DNA of 6,851 nucleotides from assembly GCA_018660405.1 (NCBI GenBank), contig JABJKL010000150.1:1-6851 (forward strand), in the 5' to 3' direction. Numbering within the stretch: position 1 is the stretch's first letter; each line of letters begins with the position of its first letter. Below, in pieces: positions 1 through 4,961 of the stretch. Under the pieces are notes generated by a model that saw only the letters and a program-made list of their open reading frames with translations, made no database searches and was not told where the DNA came from. This stretch comes from Pseudomonadota bacterium (lineage in GTDB: Bacteria > Pseudomonadota > Gammaproteobacteria > Arenicellales > Arenicellaceae). A program made the position numbers and the translations under genes.

Positions 1-280
1 GAATCGAATCCATATAGGCGGTCGCGATACCGGTTACCGCATTGGTAACTCCAGGTCCTGAGGTAACCATGACTACCCCGGGCTTACCGGTTGAACGTGC
101 ATATCCATCAGCGGCGTGCGTCGCACCCTGCTCGTGCCGAACCAAAATATGCCTTACGTCATCTTGCCGATGCATTGCGTCATAAATATGCAATGCGGCA
201 CCGCCCGGATAACCGAATACAACCTCGACACCTGCGTCATGCAAGCTTTTGACTACAATATCAGCACCTGATAATTGCAC
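1..280 (-). CDS. ilvI: Acetolactate synthase large subunit, N-terminal part (runs off left edge)
   Basis: Catalytic subunit of acetohydroxyacid synthase, a cytoplasmic ThDP enzyme that condenses two pyruvates, or pyruvate with 2-oxobutyrate, in the first shared step of valine, leucine and isoleucine synthesis. Only 93 codons are visible; the family is usually about 570 residues. The visible part starts MQLSGADIVVKSL, then has the GYPGGA motif (residues 23-28), RHEQGATHAADGYAR with the expected ThDP-activating glutamate E50, and TSGPGVTN followed by ATAYMDSI. This is the N-terminal pyrimidine-binding domain. The start is a GTG at 280-278, chosen because a Shine-Dalgarno GGGAG (288-292) lies 7 bases upstream and the N-terminus then lines up with E. 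coli IlvI from memory. An upstream ATG is out of frame. The symbol ilvI rather than ilvB is a guess, since the small-subunit gene is outside the window. The family call is firm. Confidence 0.93.
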   Translation of the reverse strand, partial: MQLSGADIVVKSLHDAGVEVVFGYPGGAALHIYDAMHRQDDVRHILVRHEQGATHAADGYARSTGKPGVVMVTSGPGVTNAVTGIATAYMDSI

Positions 281-287
281 TAAATTT

Positions 288-310
288 CTCCCAACCCCAC
301 CACATGGGGT
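288..310 (-). promoter_or_regulatory. Stem-loop abutting the ilvI Shine-Dalgarno
   Basis: On the minus strand ACCCCA (310-305), loop TGTGG and TGGGGT (299-294) form a 6-bp stem ending one base before the Shine-Dalgarno GGGAG (292-288) of ilvI. The hairpin itself leaves the site exposed, but coaxial or alternative pairing of the CCCC arm could affect ribosome access. The pairing is visible in the sequence; any regulatory role is inferred. Confidence 0.35.
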
Positions 311-438
311 CTATCGCTCAAGTGAGCAGTTCTGTAGCTACGCCGCAAAGAATATCTGCAGAAATACTAGCGAGCGCATGAGGACGGCCTCTGGCGCACA
401 AACCAGCGAGAACCACCTTTACTCACACGATCAGATAC

Positions 439-458
439 AAAAACCCCGCATGCGGGGC
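439..458 (-). terminator. Intrinsic-terminator-like hairpin upstream of ilvI (possible attenuator)
   Basis: On the minus strand a perfect palindrome CCCCGCATGCGGGG (457-444) forms a 5-bp GC stem with a CATG tetraloop, extendable by one G-U pair, and is followed at once by TTTTT (443-439). The T tract exists only on the minus strand, so the hairpin is oriented toward ilvI. No minus-strand gene lies upstream for it to terminate, because the neighbour lpxH is on the other strand. It sits about 160 bases before the ilvI start. Attenuation is the natural inference. The stem is short, so efficiency is uncertain, and it may instead be a 5' mRNA stem or a protein-binding palindrome. Confidence 0.5.
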
Positions 459-468
459 AAGGCTGCGG

Positions 469-493
469 ATTATAAACGCCCCCCCCTCAACAA
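469..493 (-). promoter_or_regulatory. Candidate sigma70 -10 (TATAAT) for ilvI with unusual spacer
   Basis: The minus strand has a perfect TATAAT (474-469). The nearest -35-like hexamer is TTGTTG (493-488), only 13 bases away and separated by a run of eight Gs (486-479). At 16-17 bases there is only a T-rich stretch (TTTTTG or TTTTTT). Transcription from here would start near 462, a few bases before the hairpin at 457-444. That is odd for a terminator but possible for a 5' stabilising stem. It may be a real promoter with a weak -35 or a chance match inside a longer leader. Confidence 0.35.
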
Positions 494-504
494 AAAAGCT
501 GATT

Positions 505-603
505 TCAAAGAAATATGATGATAAATCCGCCTATTTTTTCAAGTTTTAATAATGTTACTTTGAAGGAGCACTCATTTGACCTTCGGCCTAATTGCCGAGA
601 CAA
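505..603 (-). promoter_or_regulatory. Possible ILV-rich leader peptide of an ilv attenuator
   Basis: A 32-codon minus-strand frame starts with TTG (603-601), 6 bases after AGGTGG (615-610), and ends at TGA (507-505). Its last 17 codons read VTLLKLEKIGGFIIIFL, of which 9 are Ile, Leu or Val, including three consecutive Ile codons. The stop is 47 bases before the terminator-like hairpin, a spacing similar to classical peptide-controlled attenuators. A second overlapping frame, GTG at 571-569 with GAAGG 8 bases upstream, reads VLLQSNIIKT and stops at 541-539. Against it: a rare TTG start, no convincing upstream promoter, and AT-rich DNA in which Ile and Leu codons arise by chance. Treat as a hypothesis. 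Confidence 0.25.
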
Positions 604-635
604 TCGCGGCCACCTAATCTCGCTTCTTTGAACTT

Positions 636-1385
636 ATGTCGACTCTTTTCATTTCTGACCTGCACCTGACTCCTGAGCGGCCAGCAAGTACAGAATATTT
701 TGTCGAATTTATGCGCTTAAAAGCCAGCTCCGCTAATACGATTTATGTGCTGGGCGATTTGTTTGAATATTGGATTGGTGATGATGCCAGCTCAATTCTT
801 GGTGCGGATCCGGTAATTAGCGAATTTAAACGTTTGGCTGACGCGGGAACCCAGTTATTTTTTATGCCGGGTAACCGCGATTTTCTGGTCGGTGATGCAC
901 TTTGCGACCAAGCCGGCTTTCAGTATCTGGCCGACCAAACATTAGTAACCCTGAACACAGAGCCAGCATTGCTTTTGCATGGCGACAGCCTGTGCACGGA
1001 TGACATCGAACACCAGCAGTTTCGAGCCATGGTGAACAACGCTAACTGGCAAACACAATTTTTAGAATTGCCTATCGAAACGCGCATTGAATACGCCCAT
1101 CAGGCTCGCACGATGAGCAACTCGAACGATAAAAATTATTCAGACGAAATAATGGACGTTACTGAATCAGGCGTTGCTGATGCTTTTCAAGATCACGCGG
1201 TCAAGCTAATGATTCACGGCCACACGCATCGCCCGAACATCCATAAGCACCGGATATCGGGCACCGACACCATCCGCATTGTGTTGGGTGATTGGTACGA
1301 GCAAGCGAGCTATCTTGAACTCGACGACGGAACGCTTAAGCTGCATATCGGAGAACAGGTCAAAACAATCGAGTTACTCGATTAG
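636..1385 (+). CDS. lpxH: UDP-2,3-diacylglucosamine diphosphatase LpxH
   Basis: Membrane-associated metallophosphoesterase that hydrolyses UDP-2,3-diacylglucosamine to lipid X and UMP, the fourth step of lipid A synthesis. All expected metal and catalytic motifs of the calcineurin-like fold are present: SDLHL with D8 and H10, GD at D41 (LGDLFEYWIGDD), PGNRDF with N80, HGDSLCTDD with H115, and HGHTHRP with H196 and H198. The length of 249 residues fits the family (about 240 in E. coli). The ATG at 636 is the only likely start: a stop lies in frame just upstream and D8/H10 then fall at the positions seen in E. coli. No clear Shine-Dalgarno precedes it. A weak TTGCCG (592-597) and TAATCT (615-620) pair spaced by 17 bases would give a very short 5' leader. 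It appears monocistronic, divergent from ilvI and convergent with folE. Confidence 0.96.
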   Translation: MSTLFISDLHLTPERPASTEYFVEFMRLKASSANTIYVLGDLFEYWIGDDASSILGADPVISEFKRLADAGTQLFFMPGNRDFLVGDALCDQAGFQYLADQTLVTLNTEPALLLHGDSLCTDDIEHQQFRAMVNNANWQTQFLELPIETRIEYAHQARTMSNSNDKNYSDEIMDVTESGVADAFQDHAVKLMIHGHTHRPNIHKHRISGTDTIRIVLGDWYEQASYLELDDGTLKLHIGEQVKTIELLD

Positions 1386-1392
1386 CTCGAAC

Positions 1393-1422
1393 AAAAAACC
1401 CGGCCAGACATTTTCTGCAAAC
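1393..1422 (-). terminator. Weak possible terminator for folE
   Basis: In the 89-base convergent gap between lpxH and folE, the minus strand has CAGA-loop-TCTG (1417-1405), then GCCGGG and six Ts (1398-1393), about 75 bases after the folE stop. The stem is short and not directly adjacent to the T run, so this is only a weak candidate. I found nothing better for lpxH on the plus strand. Confidence 0.25.
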
Positions 1423-1474
1423 CATCATTACCCACGGCTATAGCAATCTGCTTGCAATTCCATAATGAGTATCC

Positions 1475-2032
1475 CTATATAGCTATCAAACTCAAAAATT
1501 CAGCACGCGTAGCTTCATCTGAACGAAAATTGCCCAACATCACCGAGGTTTTCATCGAAGAATTTTGTTTTTCGACTCCTCGCATCATCATACACATGTG
1601 TTTGCAGTCCATTAATACACCCACCCCACGCGCACCCGTTACCTGCATCACCGCCTCGGCAATCTGCTGGGTAAGGCCCTCCTGAATTTGAAGGCGGCGA
1701 GCATACATATCAACAATACGGGCAATTTTAGACAAGCCCAATACCTTGTTAGTGGGCAAATAACCCACATGACAACGCCCCAAAAACGGCAACATATGAT
1801 GCTCGCATAAAGAATAGACTTCTATATCTTGCACCACCACCATCTGGTCATTGGTCGATTCAAATACCGCATTGTTAACAACCTCACCCAACTTTTCCGC
1901 ATAGCCTTGTGTTAAAAACTCCATAGCACGAGCTGCTCGCTCGGGAGTAGCCGCAAGGCCATTTCGATTCGGGTCTTCGCCAATACCGAGCAGAATTTCC
2001 CGATAATGTTTTTCTAAATCGTCAGTTTTCAC
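1475..2032 (-). CDS. folE: GTP cyclohydrolase I (FolE, type I)
   Basis: Zinc enzyme of the cytoplasm that converts GTP to 7,8-dihydroneopterin triphosphate and formate, the entry step to tetrahydrofolate and other pterins. The 185-residue protein has the family signatures in order: NRNGLAATPERAARA (22-36), YSLCEHHMLPFLGRCHVGYLP (73-93), GLSKIARIVDMYARRLQIQE (99-118) and KHMCMMMRGVEKQ (144-156). By comparison with the E. coli enzyme, C76, H79 and C147 are the zinc ligands and H78 and H145 the catalytic histidines; none is missing. It is shorter than the E. coli enzyme (about 222), lacking part of the N-terminal helical region, which is common in other bacteria. The start is GTG (2032-2030) with AAGGAG 4 bases upstream. 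A weak -10-like TAAAAT lies at 2081-2076 without a good -35. It is divergent from yjgR; no other folate gene is adjacent. Confidence 0.96.
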   Translation of the reverse strand: MKTDDLEKHYREILLGIGEDPNRNGLAATPERAARAMEFLTQGYAEKLGEVVNNAVFESTNDQMVVVQDIEVYSLCEHHMLPFLGRCHVGYLPTNKVLGLSKIARIVDMYARRLQIQEGLTQQIAEAVMQVTGARGVGVLMDCKHMCMMMRGVEKQNSSMKTSVMLGNFRSDEATRAEFLSLIAI

Positions 2033-2127
2033 AAATCTCCTTGTCGCCAGTGCGTATCGCTATGCCAGTAAGCATATTTTACACACCCACCATCCTAACG
2101 CCTAGCAAGTCCAGGGGCCTAAACTAG

Positions 2128-2155
2128 TGACGTGACAGCATGGGCAATCACGTTA
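2128..2155. repeat. Imperfect inverted repeat in the folE/yjgR divergent region
   Basis: TGACGTGA (2128-2135) and TCACGTTA (2148-2155) are inverted copies, 7 of 8 matching with a 6-bp perfect core ACGTGA/TCACGT, separated by 12 bases. It lies in the 228-base gap between two divergent genes, about 100 bases from each start, where a dimeric regulator could bind. A weak TACAAT (2200-2205) further right could be the yjgR -10, but its best -35-like match TTGCAT (2181-2186) is only 13 bases away. The repeat is visible; operator function is inferred, and a chance occurrence is possible. Confidence 0.4.
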
Positions 2156-2260
2156 AAAACAAGCCCTCAAGTTACTGCGCTTGCATCTTGCCTGTAGGTT
2201 ACAATCACAAAAGACTGCCCACTGCTCCAACGGCGCATCACCCCCATTTGAGGAATTTTG

Positions 2261-3748
2261 ATGACAGATATCGCTTCTATACTGCTTGGCGGAAACGGAA
2301 ATAAACAAATCGTTATGCCTGCCAGAATGGCCAACCGCCATGGCTTAATAGCCGGAGCCACCGGCACGGGGAAAACAATCTCGTTACAGATTCTTGCTGA
2401 AGGCTTCTCGAAACTGGGCGTACCTGTTTTTTTGGCTGATGTGAAAGGCGATTTGAGCGGCCTGGGAAAAGAAGCAAAACCCCACCCAAAGATAGGTGAG
2501 CGAATTGACTACATAGGGATCGGGGATTACCGCGCGACACCCTCGCCGGTCGTTTTCTGGGATCTTTTCGGCAAAGCTGGTCACCCAATAAGAGCCACTG
2601 TGAGTGAAATGGGACCCCTGCTCCTGTCAAACCTGTTGGAGTTAAACGACACGCAAACAGGAATACTCTATTCTTGTTTCAAGATTGCCGATGATAATGG
2701 ATGGTTGCTACTGGACCTCAAGGATTTAAGAGGTTTGCTAAACTGGATGGGTGAACACGCAAAAACGCTTAAAGGCGAATACGGGAATATAACGACCGCT
2801 AGCATAGGCGCTATTCAACGAGGATTGTTAATGCTCGAAGAACAAGGTGCCGAAATGTTCATGGGCGAACCAGCGATTAGTCTCAACGACCTAATGGCTA
2901 ACGATTTCTCAGGTCGGGGAATCATCAACATTTTAGACGTCACAAAATTAATGCAGAGCTCACCCAGGTTATACGCAAATTTCTTGCTATGGCTGCTATC
3001 TGAATTATTTGAAACGCTGCCGGAAGTAGGCGACGCGGAAAAGCCGAAGTTTGTTTTGTTCTTCGACGAAGCGCACCTGCTATTTGAAGACGCGCCTAAA
3101 CCACTACTCGATAAAATCGAGCAAGTTGTGCGATTGATTCGATCAAAAGGTGTCGGTATTTATTTTATTAGCCAAAGCCCACTGGATATACCCGAGGATA
3201 TTTTGGGTCAGTTAGGGCTACGGGTGCAACACGCCTTAAGGGCATTCACCCCGAAAGACCAAAAAGCGGTGAAAACAGCCGCTCAAACATTTCGAGCCAA
3301 TCCAGAACTCGACACCGAGTCAGTAATAACGGTGCTGGGAACTGGCGAAGCGCTGGTTTCTTATCTAGACGTTGAGGGTACGCCTACCGTGGTGGAACGC
3401 ACGCTTATGAGCCCACCAGAATCACGCATTGGCCCAATGTCTGATGATGAACGCGCCGATCAGATTAGCCGATCACCTTATCGCGGCCGCTACGATGAAT
3501 TACTTGATCGTGAATCTGCTTACGAAATGTTGCAAAAGCGAGCCATAAAAGAGCGTGAAAAAGCCGAGCTTGATGCTCAACGGTTAGCTGAAGAAAAATT
3601 GCTGCTAGCCCAGCAAAAAGAAAAAGCTCGTGTCAGTAGGCGAGAAAGCCCGACAGACGCTCTGATCAAAAGTGCGGCTCGCTCGATTGGCAGTCAAGTG
3701 GGTCGACAAATAATTCGCGGAATCCTCGGCTCACTTTTAAAGCGCTAA
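2261..3748 (+). CDS. yjgR: HerA/VirB4-like P-loop ATPase of the YjgR (DUF853) family
   Basis: A conserved bacterial ATPase of the HerA/FtsK superfamily whose cellular role and substrate are not established. The 495-residue length matches E. coli YjgR (about 500). Visible parts: a short N-terminal segment; Walker A GATGTGKT (residues 32-39) after MANRHGLIAG; ADVKGDLSGLG shortly after; Walker B with FVLFFDEAHLLF, D269 and E270; a sensor-like FISQSPLDIPEDILGQLG; and RVQHALRAFTPKDQKAVK, which may carry the arginine finger. The C-terminus has a charged, Glu/Lys/Gln-rich likely coiled coil, then a basic, glycine-containing tail ending GSLLKR. No signal peptide or membrane segment is evident. The ATG at 2261 is chosen over the TTG immediately before it (2258) because GAGG (2250-2253) is 7 bases from the ATG but too close to the TTG. 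No NurA-type nuclease neighbours it, so a HerA-NurA end-resection pair is not supported here. Confidence 0.93.
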   Translation: MTDIASILLGGNGNKQIVMPARMANRHGLIAGATGTGKTISLQILAEGFSKLGVPVFLADVKGDLSGLGKEAKPHPKIGERIDYIGIGDYRATPSPVVFWDLFGKAGHPIRATVSEMGPLLLSNLLELNDTQTGILYSCFKIADDNGWLLLDLKDLRGLLNWMGEHAKTLKGEYGNITTASIGAIQRGLLMLEEQGAEMFMGEPAISLNDLMANDFSGRGIINILDVTKLMQSSPRLYANFLLWLLSELFETLPEVGDAEKPKFVLFFDEAHLLFEDAPKPLLDKIEQVVRLIRSKGVGIYFISQSPLDIPEDILGQLGLRVQHALRAFTPKDQKAVKTAAQTFRANPELDTESVITVLGTGEALVSYLDVEGTPTVVERTLMSPPESRIGPMSDDERADQISRSPYRGRYDELLDRESAYEMLQKRAIKEREKAELDAQRLAEEKLLLAQQKEKARVSRRESPTDALIKSAARSIGSQVGRQIIRGILGSLLKR

Positions 3749-3758
3749 AGCGCCCTAA

Positions 3759-3786
3759 TCATCTAATACGAGTCATCTAATACTAG
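3759..3786. repeat. 14-bp tandem duplication between yjgR and thrC
   Basis: Two adjacent copies, TCATCTAATACGAG (3759-3772) and TCATCTAATACTAG (3773-3786), differ at one base. The second copy contains the thrC stop codon (3785-3783 on the minus strand). It fills most of the 34-base convergent gap between yjgR and thrC. It looks like a small local duplication. A 4-bp GCGC hairpin over the yjgR stop (3742-3753) is the only other structure, and there is no convincing terminator for either gene. Confidence 0.7.
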
Positions 3787-4904
3787 TCAACCAATATCAA
3801 CCGTTTTACCGCGTCAAGGTCAGCATCAACTGTGACCGGAGTGGGTGACTGAGCAACCGCCGTATCGGGGTCTTTAAGACCATGACCGGTGACCGTGCAG
3901 ACGACGGTATTGCCCGCTGGAATCTTACCTGATTTCAAATCTTGCATAACACCGGCAATAGAAGCAGCTGAAGCGGGTTCAACAAAAACACCTTCCCGGC
4001 TAGCCAATAACTTTTGTGCACTCAAAATATCCTCGTCAGTCATCGCATCAAACCAACCACCGGACTCGTCTCGAGCGGCAATCGCATGTTCCCAGGACTG
4101 AGGACGACCGATTCGAATGGCCGTCGCGACTGTTTCCGGATTATCCATTGGCGCACCGTTAACCAGAGGTGCCGCACCCGCAGCCTGATATCCAACCATA
4201 ATCGGTCGAGAGCCGACAATCTTCTCGCGAAAATACGGGAAATTTTGATCCGGCTCACGGGTGGAAGCGCTCCATGGATCGCTTTCATGGGAACTATATT
4301 CTGTATAGCCCATCCAGTACGCTGATATATTTCCGGCATTCCCTACCGGCAGGCAATGATAGTCCGGCGCTCTTCCCAAGGCATCAACAATTTCGAACGC
4401 AGCGGTTTTCTGCCCCTGGGTTCTGTACGGATTAACCGAATTAACCAGAGTGATCGGTGCCTGCGCGGCTATATCTTTAACCAATTGCATCCCATCATCA
4501 AAGTTTCCGCGAATTTGAATGATCTGGGCACCGTGCATCATTGCTTGTGCAAGTTTGCCCAAAGCGATTTTACCATCGGGGATCAACACAAAAGCGCGCA
4601 TTCCAGCACGCGCCGCATAAGCGGCAGCCGAAGCTGAAGTATTACCGGTAGATGCGCAGATTATGGCATTGCTGCCAAGCTCGGCGGCTCGTGTTACTGC
4701 CACCGTCATGCCCCGGTCTTTGAAAGAACCGGTCGGATTCAAGCCCTCGTATTTAACGTATAAATCCACTTCAACACCCAGATCCTTTGGAATATTGACC
4801 AGTTTGATTAATGGCGTATTACCCTCACTAAGACTTATCGCTGATGTTTCCGGTGATAGCGGCAGACGCGCACGGTATTTATCAATCAGACCCGTGTAAA
4901 TCAT
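3783..4904 (-). CDS. thrC: Threonine synthase, short (Bacillus-like) type
   Basis: Cytoplasmic PLP enzyme that converts O-phosphohomoserine to threonine and phosphate. Positions below count from the ATG at 4904 (373 residues). Visible motifs: EGNTPLI near 27-33, YEGLNPTGSFKDRG with the PLP lysine K62, ASTGNTSASAAAYAARAG (84-101), the phosphate loop PVGNAGNISAYW (GNAGN 188-192), EPASAASIAGV near 309-319 and TVTGHGLKDPDTA near the end. It resembles the short ThrC of Bacillus (about 350) rather than the roughly 430-470 residue enzyme of enterics and Pseudomonas. Residues about 204-233, between GYTEY and PIMVGYQAAGAA, form a segment some 20 residues longer than I recall in Bacillus. The ATG has GGAG 5 bases upstream and gives the usual MxYTGLIDKYR N-terminus. 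An in-frame GTG at 4931 with a perfect AGGAGG (4938-4943) 6 bases away would add nine residues. Last gene of the alaC-hom-thrC set. Confidence 0.94.
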   Translation of the reverse strand: MIYTGLIDKYRARLPLSPETSAISLSEGNTPLIKLVNIPKDLGVEVDLYVKYEGLNPTGSFKDRGMTVAVTRAAELGSNAIICASTGNTSASAAAYAARAGMRAFVLIPDGKIALGKLAQAMMHGAQIIQIRGNFDDGMQLVKDIAAQAPITLVNSVNPYRTQGQKTAAFEIVDALGRAPDYHCLPVGNAGNISAYWMGYTEYSSHESDPWSASTREPDQNFPYFREKIVGSRPIMVGYQAAGAAPLVNGAPMDNPETVATAIRIGRPQSWEHAIAARDESGGWFDAMTDEDILSAQKLLASREGVFVEPASAASIAGVMQDLKSGKIPAGNTVVCTVTGHGLKDPDTAVAQSPTPVTVDADLDAVKRLILVD

Positions 4905-4937
4905 GTTTTCTCCAATTTTATTGTTGTCCACAGATGC

Positions 4938-4943
4938 CCTCCT
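4938..4943 (-). promoter_or_regulatory. Strong Shine-Dalgarno for the alternative thrC GTG start
   Basis: Minus-strand AGGAGG (4943-4938) sits 6 bases before a GTG at 4931-4929 that is in frame with thrC. The ATG at 4904 has its own weaker GGAG (4913-4910). Either start, or both, may be used; the family N-terminus favours the ATG, the ribosome site favours the GTG. Confidence 0.6.
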
Positions 4944-4961
4944 TCTGGAACGCGTGGGAAA

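Larger units (their letters stand above)
281..635. other. Divergent intergenic region between ilvI and lpxH
   Basis: 355 bases without a conventional gene. On the ilvI (minus) strand, read in transcription order, it contains a 32-codon ILV-rich reading frame with a TTG start (603-505), a G8 tract (486-479), a perfect TATAAT (474-469), a terminator-like hairpin with five Ts (457-439), a 13-codon mini-frame (379-338), a GCTCA/TGAGC inverted repeat (327-316) and a hairpin touching the ilvI Shine-Dalgarno (310-294). The length and contents suggest a regulated leader for ilvI. On the lpxH (plus) strand only a weak promoter-like pair was found. The 89-codon plus-strand frame across 249-518 looks like a chance frame. 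Confidence 0.7.

Noticed and set aside
249..518. An 89-codon plus-strand open frame in the ilvI/lpxH gap
   Set aside because: It overlaps the real ilvI start antisense, has no recognisable family features or ribosome site, and its composition looks random.
1452..1685. Plus-strand frame of 77 codons
   Set aside because: Lies antisense to the conserved 3' half of folE, which is certain; it is a shadow frame.
2258..2260. TTG as the yjgR start
   Set aside because: It is adjacent to an ATG with a much better distance from the GAGG ribosome site.
2313..2630. Minus-strand frame of 105 codons antisense to yjgR
   Set aside because: Overlaps the Walker A region of a well-supported gene; no family similarity visible.
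3742..3753. GCGC-TAAA-GCGC hairpin at the yjgR stop as a terminator
   Set aside because: Only 4 bp with no T tract on the plus strand and a poor one on the minus strand.
4014..4339. Pair of opposite-strand frames of about 100 codons inside thrC
   Set aside because: Both are out-of-frame readings of clearly coding thrC sequence.
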